DNA of 64,000 nt from Streptomyces diastatochromogenes (GTDB lineage Bacteria; Actinomycetota; Actinomycetes; Streptomycetales; Streptomycetaceae), in contig JAPTYK010000007.1 in NCBI GenBank assembly GCA_026913215.1, positions 186,001 to 250,000 of the forward strand. Direction: 5' to 3'. The stretch's first letter is position 1, and the number at the start of each line of letters is the position of its first letter. The notes below the pieces were generated by a model. The model searched no databases, had not been told where the DNA came from, and was given only the letters and a program-made list of their open reading frames with translations. A program made the position numbers and the translations under genes. Positions 18,182 to 27,404 of the stretch are shown here, one piece after another.

Positions 18182-18634
18182 ATGAAGCACACGTATCTGT
18201 ACCCCCTGCCGGACGATGCGCTCTTCCTGTGGAGGGCTGGCCGCCAGAGCGCCACCGACCTCTTCGGCGTCCCAGCGGACAGCCCCGACATGTGGACGAG
18301 GCTGGTCGCGCTGGACGAGCAGCTGGGGGAAGCACGTGAGACCGTTGCGCGGCTGATCGAGGACGCCGACCGCGTCTGCCTGGGGCAGCGGTACGCCATT
18401 CCTGGGTCCATCAACCCGCAGATCACCGACATCGAAGAAGACGTCCACGCCTCCACCCGGACGGTGACCTGCCTTCTCTGGGACGCGCCGCTCCTGGACC
18501 CGTCACTGCGCACCGTGGTGGTCACCGCGCTCGGGCTGCCGGATGTCGAAGTGCCCGGGCGAGATCCCGCCGCGGTCATCACCCGGTTCCTTCAGGCCCA
18601 TGAGCACCAGCGGCTCATCCCGTTCTGGATGTGA
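18182..18634 (+). CDS. Hypothetical protein
   Basis: A 150-residue acidic soluble protein of unknown function. ATG 18182 follows AAGAAAG. It has regular alpha/beta character, no cysteine pattern and no membrane segment. A strong terminator lies about 70 bases downstream. No family was recognised. Confidence 0.65.
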   Translation: MKHTYLYPLPDDALFLWRAGRQSATDLFGVPADSPDMWTRLVALDEQLGEARETVARLIEDADRVCLGQRYAIPGSINPQITDIEEDVHASTRTVTCLLWDAPLLDPSLRTVVVTALGLPDVEVPGRDPAAVITRFLQAHEHQRLIPFWM

Positions 18635-18704
18635 CCGGCTGTCGCCGCACTGCCCGCCCTGCCTACGACCGGCGAAGCGCTCTGCCCCTGAACAGCCCTC
18701 GCTG

Positions 18705-18741
18705 CTGCTGCCCCCCTCGGTGGACCGAGAGGGGGCAGCAG
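18705..18741 (+). terminator. Terminator hairpin
   Basis: A long stem (CTGCTGCCCCC and CTCGG with their complements) around a 4-base loop between the 18182 and 18979 genes. Confidence 0.7.
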
Positions 18742-18978
18742 GCACCTTCGATCAGAAGCGGCGTTCTCACCTGCACGCTGTCCGGCTGTTACGCCGATCT
18801 CCCCAGCTCTTGAGGCCTCCCGATGCCACCTCACCGGGCAATCCTCGCTAACCGTCGCTATTCGTCGCATCAGCTCATAAGTTCAGCACTTCTCTCTCGA
18901 GCAGCCATTCGCTGCCAGTTGCCCAAGGCGCACGAGCACGTCCAGACCCGACCAACCACTTCCACGAGGAATCACACG

Positions 18979-19779
18979 ATGAGCATCGCTGCACGCACCC
19001 GGTACACCGGGGGTACCCGGACCGCTGGGTGCCTCCGGCTGCTCACTCTTCCGTTCCGGACGGCCTACCGGCTGTTCCGCCCGAGCCGCCAGGACCGGAT
19101 ATCGGACCCGGCCATCACGGCCGCGCAGGTCGCGCGGACCGCTGTCGGCGGAGCGGCCACACTGTGGCTGATCCGGTCCTACCCCCTCCAGGAGTCGGCG
19201 GCCGATGTCGCGGCGGACCAGGTGCTCGAGTTGTTCCTCAGCGCTGGCGTTCTGCTCGTCGCGGGCCCCATCGCTCTGGCCTGCTTCGTGCTGTCCGCGC
19301 GGTCTTCCGTGCGCGCCGTCTACTGCCGGCGTCTTGCCGGGCCGGCCGCGGGGTTCGCTGCGCTGCTCGGATCGGCAGTGGGACTGTGGTTCCTGCTTCT
19401 GGGCGGCGCTGTGCAGGTGACCCAGGCGCTTGGCGGTCTGCCGATCGTCGGCGCGCTCGTCTCCACGGCGGGCGTACTGTTCGGCGTTCCTTTCGGTGCT
19501 GCAGCCGTGGTGCTGAGCGTGCACTACACCTTCCGCGTCGGTGACGTCTCCGAGGTCCTGCCGCCCTTGCTGTCACCCGTGCTGGTCTGGTCGCTGTTCG
19601 TCGTCCAGGCCTTGGACGGCCCGCCGGTGGCTGCCCCTCCGGCAGTGCACGCGCTGTTCGTGGTCGGCCCGCCGGTGTCCGTCACGTTGCTGTCGGTGTG
19701 GGAGCTCCAACGCCTTCGTACGCGACACCACTTGACGATCCGCCGGGCTCTGGGACGGAGCACCACATCCTCCTGCTGA
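18979..19779 (+). CDS. Multi-pass membrane protein
   Basis: A 266-residue integral membrane protein of unknown function with about six hydrophobic segments, for example VLLVAGPIALACFVLS, GFAALLGSAVGLWFLLLGG, GVLFGVPFGAAAVVLS and VHALFVVGPPVSVTLL. Both termini are basic, so they probably face the cytoplasm. ATG 18979 is supported by GAGGA 8 bases upstream. It is a single gene flanked by a terminator upstream. Confidence 0.7.
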   Translation: MSIAARTRYTGGTRTAGCLRLLTLPFRTAYRLFRPSRQDRISDPAITAAQVARTAVGGAATLWLIRSYPLQESAADVAADQVLELFLSAGVLLVAGPIALACFVLSARSSVRAVYCRRLAGPAAGFAALLGSAVGLWFLLLGGAVQVTQALGGLPIVGALVSTAGVLFGVPFGAAAVVLSVHYTFRVGDVSEVLPPLLSPVLVWSLFVVQALDGPPVAAPPAVHALFVVGPPVSVTLLSVWELQRLRTRHHLTIRRALGRSTTSSC

Positions 19780-19992
19780 GGCCCAGCGGCCGCAGGGGCG
19801 CCGAGGCTTCAGGTCGGGAGACGAGCTGTCCATCGGCGGCCTGGCGAAAGAAGCGGCCAGTAGGGCACGAGGGGAGCGGGATTCGCGCGCATGCGGCGAT
19901 CGGGCGGGTCCCGCCACACAGTCAGGGCGTCAACACGCAGGTCAGGAGCTTCTCCGCCTGCTCCTCCTCACTACGCCCCGAGGGACCTCACG

Positions 19993-20799
19993 ATGGCCGC
20001 GATCCCCCAGCCGCCCACCAGGCAGTGCACCCGATACAACAAGGACGGTTCACGCTGTGCCGTGAAGACCGTGACGGCCGACGGCTGGTGCCGGACCTGC
20101 GACGGATTCGGCCGTCCTGAAGCTGCTCAGCCGAAGAAGGAGCCCGTGCTGCAGCAGGCGACTCTCTGGCGGGAGACCAGCGATCGTCCGCTTGAGTCCG
20201 ACGAGGCGTACGAGGTCTCCATCTCCAACGCGGCCCTGAACCACTTCATCGACGCGCACGGAGGAGATCGCCGGGCGGCAGAGGCGCAGATACGCTCGCT
20301 GCTCGAAGATCTACTCACCACCGGCGCTCGCCCGGCGCTGCGGCATCCCGAGACCGGCCGGTGGCGGCTCCGTACCCAGCGGGACAAGTTCTCGGTCACC
20401 CTCAGCAGGGACGCCTCCGTCGTCACCGGTTACAAGGCCCGTCACGTGGATCGGACCTACGCCCAGGTCAAGGCTGGCGTCCCCAGCCGTGTGGCGTCTC
20501 CTCGCCATCGCGAGAGGAAGAAGTGGTTCCTGGCCTTGCAGACCGAGCTGCCCTTCGGCATGGGCGTGATGACCGCGCGGCTCTTCGCCCGCCTGGAGCT
20601 CGGGTTCGAGATGACCGAGGACAACGCCGCCGAGGTGATCGAGCAGATGCGGGACTACATGGCGCGGGCGGGTATCTCGCTGCCCACCCAGGAAGGCGAG
20701 TCCCGCGTCACCGACTCGGCGGGGCTGGAGTGGACCTTCGAGGTGCTTCCGGAGCAGCGCCCGTACCTCGTGCGCGTCTCGTGGGGCACCGAAGGGTAG
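19993..20799 (+). CDS. Hypothetical protein with N-terminal zinc-knuckle-like motif
   Basis: A 268-residue protein. ATG 19993 has GAGGGA upstream. The first 35 residues carry a C-x7-C-x9-C-x2-C-type array (QCTRYNKDGSRC ... WCRTC), which resembles a short treble-clef zinc finger. The remainder is alpha/beta with a basic middle region (ERKKWFLALQ). A convergent terminator separates it from the next leftward gene. The function is unknown; nucleic-acid binding is plausible. Confidence 0.65.
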   Translation: MAAIPQPPTRQCTRYNKDGSRCAVKTVTADGWCRTCDGFGRPEAAQPKKEPVLQQATLWRETSDRPLESDEAYEVSISNAALNHFIDAHGGDRRAAEAQIRSLLEDLLTTGARPALRHPETGRWRLRTQRDKFSVTLSRDASVVTGYKARHVDRTYAQVKAGVPSRVASPRHRERKKWFLALQTELPFGMGVMTARLFARLELGFEMTEDNAAEVIEQMRDYMARAGISLPTQEGESRVTDSAGLEWTFEVLPEQRPYLVRVSWGTEG

Positions 20800-20841
20800 C
20801 GGGCGGGCGACCGCGCCCTGAGCCGTGTCGCGGAGGACTGG

Positions 20842-20863
20842 GCCCGGCGCCCCGACGCCGGGC
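20842..20863. terminator. Bidirectional terminator
   Basis: An 8-bp stem GCCCGGCG/CGCCGGGC placed between two convergent genes. Confidence 0.55.
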
Positions 20864-20868
20864 TAGGG

Positions 20869-21474
20869 CTATACGGAGCGGGTTGCCGTCCCAGGCTGGT
20901 GCTCCAGTGTCACAGCGGCGGCCCGGAGGTCGACTGGTAGCTCCTCGTCGCACCAGTACTGCGTGCCGGTCATCCGTCCGTTGCTCCGGGTGATGCGCCA
21001 GATCGGCAGGGCGTCACAGAATCCACTCGGGTCACGGACACGGTCGAAGACCGACCCGCAGATCTCGTGACCGGGGTAGCCGGCCCGCTCCGGAGGCAGC
21101 GGCCAGCCTGAGGGGCACAGCGACAGCCTCATCGTGTACCGCTTCCGCTTGAATCCGGGGACGACAGCCCCCTTCCACTCCAAGGTGGTCACATCCAGCG
21201 GGGTGCGGAGCGCGGGCTGCAGCCGGTAGACATCGCCCTCCGTGACGACTCGGCGCTCCTCGACGAGAACCCGGGCTGCGGTTTCGATGACATCTGCTGT
21301 GACTTCCTCGCCCGTTGCGTGATCAACGCGTTCACGGAAGTACGGGTCGGCCTGGATCCCGGCCAGCGCCGCGCCGTCGGGGTGTTCGGTCAGCCAGCGG
21401 CACAGCAGCCAGGCTGCGTGTCGGACGACCTCTGGTTGATCGCGAGCGGCATACCGGGTGATCGCTGTGGTCAT
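20869..21474 (-). CDS. Hypothetical protein
   Basis: A 201-residue soluble protein read leftwards. ATG 21474 is chosen because the upstream in-frame extension overlaps the divergent gene and looks non-coding. The N-terminal 75 residues are helical (EVVRHAAWLLCRWLTEH). Residues 90-160 include a beta-rich region with WKGAVVPGFKRKRY. No motif is recognised. Confidence 0.6.
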   Translation of the reverse strand: MTTAITRYAARDQPEVVRHAAWLLCRWLTEHPDGAALAGIQADPYFRERVDHATGEEVTADVIETAARVLVEERRVVTEGDVYRLQPALRTPLDVTTLEWKGAVVPGFKRKRYTMRLSLCPSGWPLPPERAGYPGHEICGSVFDRVRDPSGFCDALPIWRITRSNGRMTGTQYWCDEELPVDLRAAAVTLEHQPGTATRSV

Positions 21475-21666
21475 GAGCGAACGGTAGAGGTCCGGGGAGC
21501 CACCGACCGTACGCCGACGTTGGAGCTCCCGAGCCGTGCCTGTCCTGGGCGGTGTCCGGTCTTCAGGCCAGAGTGCACTGCCGCGGACACGCGTTGGCGG
21601 CACCCGGTCGGATGCCGACGTGCCGTCTGCCGCAGCACCTTGCTCCGGACGTAGAGAGGGACCCGT

Positions 21667-22134
21667 ATGGCTACGCATGTCACCGAGCCGCTTGACCAGG
21701 AGGAGCGGGTGAGCCGGTGGGGGCTGGAACCGCACGTGCCCATCGACCTGTCACCGACCCGGATCTTCCTCTTCGTGATCAAGGTGGGCCTCGTCTACGG
21801 GGCGGCCTGTTGGGCGTGGGAGTACGCCCGGCGCAGTGGGCTCGCCGAGACGATTCACCAGCCTGTGGTCGCCTACCTGCGGTCGAACAGCGCGGGGCTG
21901 CCAATGGCCGCCGGTGACCTCGTCGACTGGTGGGTGGGCTTGGGCGCCGGGGCCTTTCTCACGAGCGCTGTCCTGCGGTCATGGCCCGCGCGTCTGCTCT
22001 GGTGCTGCTGGGGTGTCTGGTCGATAGCGATGGTCTCGGCCGGCACCCCGCAGGATGCCCGCTCGGTGGCCGTCGGTGTGGCCACGCTGGCCTGGGCGGC
22101 CGTCTCCGTCGTTGCGCTGCGCGGCCGCGGCTAG
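21667..22134 (+). CDS. Membrane protein
   Basis: A 155-residue protein with three or four hydrophobic helices (IFLFVIKVGLVYGAACWAW, VGLGAGAFLTSAVL, RLLWCCWGVWSIAMVSAG and a final Val/Ala-rich segment). ATG 21667 follows GAGAGGGAC. It diverges from the 20869-21474 gene across a 192-base region that should hold both promoters. The function is unknown. Confidence 0.65.
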   Translation: MATHVTEPLDQEERVSRWGLEPHVPIDLSPTRIFLFVIKVGLVYGAACWAWEYARRSGLAETIHQPVVAYLRSNSAGLPMAAGDLVDWWVGLGAGAFLTSAVLRSWPARLLWCCWGVWSIAMVSAGTPQDARSVAVGVATLAWAAVSVVALRGRG

Positions 22135-22149
22135 AACGCCTCTGCCTTC

Positions 22150-22179
22150 GTGCGGGACGTGGGCGCCCAAGTCCCGCAC
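22150..22179. terminator. Bidirectional terminator
   Basis: A stem GTGCGGGAC with inner TGGGC/GCCCA and outer GTCCCGCAC between convergent genes at 22134 and 22200. Confidence 0.65.
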
Positions 22180-22199
22180 CATCCCGGGGCCGTGAGTCG

Positions 22200-23516
22200 C
22201 TACAGTCGCTGAGCGTCTCCCGCCCCGGGCCCGGTGGAGGGCATGGGCTCGCCCATCAGCCATGCGTAGGCAGCTTCTGCCGCGTTCGCAGGGTGCGCGA
22301 ACCGGTCGCCGGACTGGAAGTGACGGTCGGCCAGTGCCTCCCAGCCTCCGGCGTGCTCGGCCGCGTCCTGGAAGGCTCGGGCGACACTGCCGGCGACTTC
22401 GACGTACACGTCGGCCTCGGGCGTGACCCACTGGTCGACGATGGTCATCACCTCCCGCATCGCCTGCTTGTCGAGGCGCCGGTCCTTGTCCGCCAGGTCC
22501 ACGCCCAGGCCCCAGATGAGGCTGCGCATGGCCTGTGTCTCCCAGGTGTCATCGCTTCCGGCGTACAGACGGCTGCTCTGGCGCCGCTCGGACCGTTCGT
22601 ACTCCTGGTCAGCGTGCCGTCGGGCGAGGCGGTAGAGCGCAACCAGCAGAGAAGCCGTTGCCCTGGGACCTGCTGCGGCGAGCGCGTCGCGCAGTCGCTC
22701 GACGTCCGCCTGCGGGACGGGCACGACGGTGCGCAGCGGTCCCCGTTCGGCATCCAGGGCGGCAAGGCTCTTCGGTTCTCCTCCGTCGCTCTGCAGGAGG
22801 GTGTTGGTGTACCGGGCGGGTCCGACCAAGAACCAGCCGACGTCCTGGCTGTCGACGACTCGGAACGGGTACTCCTCGACCTCGTCCACTTCACTGTCGA
22901 GAGGATGAAGGTCGGTCAGGCTGGGATGGGCTTCAGTGGTCAGCGCGTCGGGCTTCCCCTGCTGTACGGCCACGATCTGCTGACCCGTCTCTGGGGGCAG
23001 GGCCTGGACGGAGACGTGCCGCTCGGTGATCCGTGGGTGCTCGTTCACGAGGGCGGTCAGGATCGCGGTGCTGGCGTTTCGGAGGAAGGCGTGCAGGGTC
23101 TGGGCGCTCCAGCGTCGGCGGGCGGAGACCCGCACCAGGAGCATCGCCGGCTTGTGGCCGGTCAGCGGAGGCATGCCCGTTTCGCGCGTCGGCCGCGGAC
23201 CGTACACCTCGGCCCTGGCTCGGTACCAGCCGTCGTGGGAGATCAGGTAGTCGCATGCGTCGGCGATCAGTTGCGCCGCGTCAAGGCCGCCCTGGCCGCG
23301 CGGCAACATGGCCACCACCATCAGCGGAGCCGTGAACAGCTCCCCGCTGTCCGCCTGCCCCAGCGGGTCGGGTGCCATCGGAACACCGGTGGGGGGCCGC
23401 CGGCCGGCGTCGGGCACGGTCCACTGCGCCAGCACGGCCGCGGCCTCGCCGTACGTACGCCCCGATGCCGCCATCACCGCGCGTACTTTCAGTTTGCGGG
23501 TGCGGTCCTTCGTCAT
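22200..23516 (-). CDS. Hypothetical protein with basic N-terminus
   Basis: A 438-residue protein. ATG 23516 is chosen because GGAG lies 7 bases upstream. Residues 1-30 (MTKDRTRKLKVRAVMAASG) form the basic helix found at the start of many Streptomyces plasmid hypotheticals. The next 190 residues resemble an alpha/beta domain with a GLDAAQLIADACDYLISHDGW stretch (read in two parts). The C-terminal part is helical and acidic. Despite its size no catalytic motif was recognised. It is independent of the conjugation operon, from which a terminator divides it. Confidence 0.65.
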   Translation of the reverse strand: MTKDRTRKLKVRAVMAASGRTYGEAAAVLAQWTVPDAGRRPPTGVPMAPDPLGQADSGELFTAPLMVVAMLPRGQGGLDAAQLIADACDYLISHDGWYRARAEVYGPRPTRETGMPPLTGHKPAMLLVRVSARRRWSAQTLHAFLRNASTAILTALVNEHPRITERHVSVQALPPETGQQIVAVQQGKPDALTTEAHPSLTDLHPLDSEVDEVEEYPFRVVDSQDVGWFLVGPARYTNTLLQSDGGEPKSLAALDAERGPLRTVVPVPQADVERLRDALAAAGPRATASLLVALYRLARRHADQEYERSERRQSSRLYAGSDDTWETQAMRSLIWGLGVDLADKDRRLDKQAMREVMTIVDQWVTPEADVYVEVAGSVARAFQDAAEHAGGWEALADRHFQSGDRFAHPANAAEAAYAWLMGEPMPSTGPGAGDAQRL

Positions 23517-23727
23517 GCTCAGCTCCATGCCGCGGCGCTTCCCACGCATACGCCGCACTGGAGTTCTGTGCAGGACGGCTTCGACCAGGAGCACGCGATT
23601 CCTCGAACCTTGCTCCGCCTTCGGAGACCGGGCGTGGGCCGCGTCTCCTGGGAGCTCCGGCGTACGTGCACGCCGCTCCGGGAGGCTACCGCACTGCTGG
23701 CTACGGGGAGCGGCGCCAGAACGACGA

Positions 23728-23756
23728 AAGGGCGCCCTCTGCAAGAGGGCGCCCTT
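23728..23756. terminator. Strong terminator of the leftward conjugation operon
   Basis: A perfect 13-bp stem AAGGGCGCCCTCT/AGAGGGCGCCCTT with a 3-base loop. It follows the 23817 gene in the leftward direction and is the strongest hairpin in this part of the window. Confidence 0.8.
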
Positions 23757-23816
23757 GACGCGGGGTACACCGTCGGAAGCGCGGGGTCGCCGTCGCGGGC
23801 GGTCTGTGCGGTCCGG

Positions 23817-24194
23817 TCAGCTGAGGAGCAGGAGGAACCCGGTGATCACTGACACTCCGCCGAGAAGGAGGGCCAGGGGCGATGCGGTCACGGCGCCGTA
23901 CCCCGCCGCGCCGAGGCCGCACAGTGTGGCGATGACGGCGATGGTGACGGTGAGGGGGCCGGTGCCGGTTTTCAGGCGCCGGATCTCGGTTGCCATATCG
24001 TCGGTCTCGTCGCGGTACAGCCGGTAGGCCTCGCTGTCCTTGTCGTAGGAACGGACCATCTCGGATCGGCGTTCGATCTCATGGCGCAGTGCGGCGATCC
24101 GCCGTTGTCGCCAGCCGGCCAGCCTCAGCAGTGCTAAGCCGACAAGGGCTGTCAGAGCGATGGCGGCTTGCCCGGCGTCGTGCATCGATTCCAA
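23817..24194 (-). CDS. Small membrane protein with coiled coil (conjugation operon)
   Basis: A 125-residue protein. A hydrophobic N-terminal helix (ALTALVGLALLRLAGW) is followed by a charged coiled coil (residues 35-75) and two more hydrophobic helices to the C-terminus. It is the last gene of the leftward operon containing the FtsK-type translocase, 20 bases downstream of the 24215 gene. Streptomyces Spd proteins, which help plasmid spread between mycelial compartments, are often small membrane proteins of this layout, so a spread-related role is a reasonable inference. Confidence 0.65.
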   Translation of the reverse strand: MESMHDAGQAAIALTALVGLALLRLAGWRQRRIAALRHEIERRSEMVRSYDKDSEAYRLYRDETDDMATEIRRLKTGTGPLTVTIAVIATLCGLGAAGYGAVTASPLALLLGGVSVITGFLLLLS

Positions 24195-24214
24195 GTGGTC
24201 CCCAAGTGGACGGG

Positions 24215-24523
24215 TCAGCGCAGTGCTTGCGCGTGCGTTCGTGCGCGTTGTAGGTGCCCGGTGAGTTCCCGAGCGGTGGTGGTCGCCTGTGAAAGAGCTC
24301 CCGTGGCGGTGTCCGCGCGCGGCCCTGCGTGGGTGTGCAGGGCCGCGCCGAGAAGCTCGGTGACGGCAGGCAGAGCAGCGGCGATCCGCCCGAGCTCATG
24401 TGCGCTGGTCGCCGCGAGGCGGGTGTGCTGCCATCCGGCCGTTCCGCGGTTCAACTCGCGGACCAGACGCTCGAGAGCGTCCGCGGACTGGCGCAGGTGG
24501 ATGGTGGGGTTGTGGGTTGTCAT
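24215..24523 (-). CDS. Small hypothetical protein (conjugation operon)
   Basis: A 102-residue helical, soluble protein. It lies between the FtsK-type translocase (36 bases away) and the small membrane protein, in the same direction. The sequence is Ala/Thr/Leu-rich with an amphipathic heptad-like pattern and no cysteine. The role is unknown beyond operon membership. Confidence 0.6.
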   Translation of the reverse strand: MTTHNPTIHLRQSADALERLVRELNRGTAGWQHTRLAATSAHELGRIAAALPAVTELLGAALHTHAGPRADTATGALSQATTTARELTGHLQRARTHAQALR

Positions 24524-24559
24524 ACCGGCATCCTGCCGATCCCGGTGCTTGCGTGGTGG

Positions 24560-26740
24560 TCACTGGCTGGATCTCTTGATCTCCTCCTGGATGTCCTGGA
24601 ATCGGTATGCGGTGGGCTTGCTCGGGCGGTCGGTGATTCGCACGGTCGGGATCGTGAGCGCTGCCTTCTTCAGCTCGGCCTGCAGGGTGCGTCCCACCAT
24701 GGCCAGCCGGTCGGTCCGGTCGTCCCAGCGTCCCCACGTGGCGACGTCGGCGGCCCGCAGGTGGCCGTGGAGTTCGTCGACGGTCATCTGGGCAGGCCAT
24801 CCCTCGCTTTCGAAGGCGTCCAGCAGGAGCTGGGCGATGCGGGGGACGGGCCTGCGGGTCGCGTCGCCTGTGGTGACGGCGTCCAGAGAGGGCAGCCCGA
24901 CGTTGAGGCGCTCCTTGGCCCGCAGGAGTGCCGTGCCGGCGTCGAGGTGGGGGCAGTAGCGGAGGATCGGCGCCCGGTGCCTGGGGGTCAGGCAGTAGAA
25001 GCGTCCCGCGTCGGCGATGTCCCACTCCCCCGGGCTGGGCACCAGGAGGTGCGGCAGCCAGCCTGCGGAGATCGCGCTCCTGTCTCCGACGACGATCGGC
25101 ACGTCGTCCATGCGGCAGGGCAGCATCACGCGGATCCCGAAGGAGTCGGCGACGGCGTCACCCATGATGTCGCTGGTCGCGTCCTGGGTGCAGATCACCA
25201 GGGTGATCCTGGCCTTCCGGCCGATCCTGATGAGGGCGAGGGCGTGCTCCTTGGCCTTCTTCGACAGCTTGGAGTACTCGTCGAGAAACGCGATCAGGGC
25301 GGGCCCTTCGTCGGTGACGACCCAGTTGTCCTCGCCTTCGTCGAGGGCGGCGATGCGGTTCTCGGCGTAGCGGACCAGGTCGGCCAGCGCGGCCTCGATC
25401 TCCTCCTCGGTGTAGGCGGTCCGGCCGGCCAGGCCCCGTAGAGGTCCGAGTCCGCGGCCGGTCGGGTCGAGGTCCCAGACCACGGCGTCGGAGCAGGCGG
25501 TGGCGTATTCGGCGAGGGTGCGGACCATCGCTGACTTGCCGCCGCCGGACTTGGCCACGATGAGGATGTGCTGGCCGGCGAGGATGACGTCCGTGGGTTC
25601 GCCGTCGATGCTGATGCCGATGGAGACGGGCTTGAGGATCGAGCACGACAACGGGTTCCGCAGCGGGAAGGCCGGCGGGTTGGCGAACGGGTCTTCGGTG
25701 AGGACCCGGACCATCACCTCTGCGCTGTCGTTGGGGTTGTATCCCCCCTGGGCCATGGTGCGGCCCTGCCCGACGCGCAACGCGACATCGAGTTTCGGCA
25801 GCAGGCGGACAATGTCCGCCGGAGTACCGGAGTTGAGAACGGCGATGGCCTGCCAGCCGTAGGCGAGGCGTGAGGCATCCGTGACCTGTGCGATATCGGC
25901 ATCGACGGAAAGAGCACGGAAAAGGCATTCCTCGACCTGTTCCGCATTCTCGGCCTGCCGGATCGGGAACGGCTTCCCGTCGTCCCCTGCAACAGGTTCT
26001 TCCGCGGGTTCGATTTCCTCGGGCAGTTCGGCGTAGGGAAATGTCAGGTGCGGAAGCGCGGGGGCCAGCGTCGTGCGCACTCGTCCCTGTACCCACAGGA
26101 CGGTGGCGGTGGCCGCCGCCAGGACGAGATCCGTGACCACGACCGGGCCGGTGAACAGCGTGAGCCCGAGACCGTCCACCACGGTGAGGCCCACAGCCGT
26201 GGCGTGGAAGCGGCGGGCGCGCCGTCGGCGTATCTGCCCGCGTCCCACGGTGACGGCTACGGGCGTCGGCATGGCGGGCTCGAACTCCACCATCTCGACT
26301 TTCGCCTGGAACTTGGCCCACTTCTCGATCGCGTTCGCGGTGGCCGGTGTGGGCCCAGGGCCGCGGCCTTGCAGCATCAGCTGCATCTGGCGCTTGTTGT
26401 GCGCTTCCAGGCGGCTGATCTGGGCCCTGGCGAGGCCGGTCTTCTTGCGCTGGGCCGTCTGCCACAGGCGGTACTGGGTGTTGAGGAGGTCACGGGCGAC
26501 GTGCGCGTCGGTGAGGTCCTCGGCGGTTCGCCAGCGCCTGAACTCACCGGCCGTGTGACGGGCGCCCGTGGCGAGCACCTTGGCCTCGCGGGCGGCCAGT
26601 CGCCGAGCCAGGTGCAGCAGCATGCGGACGTACGGAGTGGTGTCCGGGTCCTCGTCGTCCTGGGAGGCGCCCGGCCCGGGGTCGTTGTCTTCGAGGAGTT
26701 CGGCGTCGACGATCTCGTTTTCGTCAGCGGGGCGGGTCAT
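24560..26740 (-). CDS. FtsK/SpoIIIE-type conjugative DNA translocase (TraB-like)
   Basis: A 726-residue motor that is expected to pump double-stranded plasmid DNA into a recipient, as TraB does in Streptomyces. An N-terminal helical region precedes a membrane segment near residue 195 (LTLFTGPVVVTDLVLAAA). The ATPase core has Walker A (AKSGGGKS, near 395) and Walker B (LIAFLDEY, near 485). The last 90 residues form a winged helix (MTVDELHGHLRAAD), the usual DNA-recognition part. Length fits the family. It is the central gene of a leftward operon with a SpdB-like protein, small membrane proteins and a WhiB-like protein. Confidence 0.85.
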   Translation of the reverse strand: MTRPADENEIVDAELLEDNDPGPGASQDDEDPDTTPYVRMLLHLARRLAAREAKVLATGARHTAGEFRRWRTAEDLTDAHVARDLLNTQYRLWQTAQRKKTGLARAQISRLEAHNKRQMQLMLQGRGPGPTPATANAIEKWAKFQAKVEMVEFEPAMPTPVAVTVGRGQIRRRRARRFHATAVGLTVVDGLGLTLFTGPVVVTDLVLAAATATVLWVQGRVRTTLAPALPHLTFPYAELPEEIEPAEEPVAGDDGKPFPIRQAENAEQVEECLFRALSVDADIAQVTDASRLAYGWQAIAVLNSGTPADIVRLLPKLDVALRVGQGRTMAQGGYNPNDSAEVMVRVLTEDPFANPPAFPLRNPLSCSILKPVSIGISIDGEPTDVILAGQHILIVAKSGGGKSAMVRTLAEYATACSDAVVWDLDPTGRGLGPLRGLAGRTAYTEEEIEAALADLVRYAENRIAALDEGEDNWVVTDEGPALIAFLDEYSKLSKKAKEHALALIRIGRKARITLVICTQDATSDIMGDAVADSFGIRVMLPCRMDDVPIVVGDRSAISAGWLPHLLVPSPGEWDIADAGRFYCLTPRHRAPILRYCPHLDAGTALLRAKERLNVGLPSLDAVTTGDATRRPVPRIAQLLLDAFESEGWPAQMTVDELHGHLRAADVATWGRWDDRTDRLAMVGRTLQAELKKAALTIPTVRITDRPSKPTAYRFQDIQEEIKRSSQ

Positions 26741-26901
26741 CGTGGGTTTCTGCCGTTCTCGGTGGTTCAGGTGGGGGTGTGCCTGCGGCCTGTCTGACCC
26801 GTTTCAGCAGGTCAGAGCCTGTTCTGAGGCCTGTCTCGCACCTGGCCGGGTGCAGGTGCCAGACAGGCCGATTCCAGGCCGCAGACAGGTCCTTGGACGA
26901 C

Positions 26902-27399
26902 TCAGGCCGAGTTGAGGAGGAGGTCTCCGACCGTGTTGCCGCTGGTGGTGATCAGACCGATGGCGCTGCCGATCAGACCGCCTCCGAGCCCGAGGAACAC
27001 GCCGGTGAGTGCACCTCGGACGAGGGAGCCGGTGACGTCTGCACGGCCTGACTTGATCAGTCCGGCGTAGAAGCAGACGAGGACGAGCCCCGTGACCACA
27101 CCGCCGAGGCCGACCTTCTCAGCGCCGGTGGCGGCCGGCTTCTGGCCGGTGACGTCGATCTCGGCTGCTCCCGCCAGGACGTACGCTCCGACCCCGTCAC
27201 CGAGGGCAGCTGCGGCTCCGCCCATGGCGCCGAGGATTCCGCCGCCGAGGAACAGCAGGACGCCGATGGTCAGGCCGAGGAAGTAGTGCACCTTGGGGGT
27301 GGGGTCGCCGCCCTTCCACCGGCCCACCTGGTAGGCCAGCAGGGCGATGCCGATGATGACGGTGCCGGTCCCGCCGAGTGCTGCTCCGGTGGTGTTCAT
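26902..27399 (-). CDS. Membrane protein (conjugation operon)
   Basis: A 165-residue protein with about four hydrophobic helices (GTVIIGIALLAYQVG, GLTIGVLLFLGGGILGAMG, GGVVTGLVLVCFYAGL, TGVFLGLGGGLIGSAIGL). ATG 27399 has GGAG about 10 bases upstream, and it begins 5 bases after the stop of the upstream gene. It precedes the translocase gene by 161 bases. It is likely part of the transfer or spread apparatus in the membrane; no family was named. Confidence 0.65.
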   Translation of the reverse strand: MNTTGAALGGTGTVIIGIALLAYQVGRWKGGDPTPKVHYFLGLTIGVLLFLGGGILGAMGGAAAALGDGVGAYVLAGAAEIDVTGQKPAATGAEKVGLGGVVTGLVLVCFYAGLIKSGRADVTGSLVRGALTGVFLGLGGGLIGSAIGLITTSGNTVGDLLLNSA

Positions 27400-27404
27400 G
27401 CTGG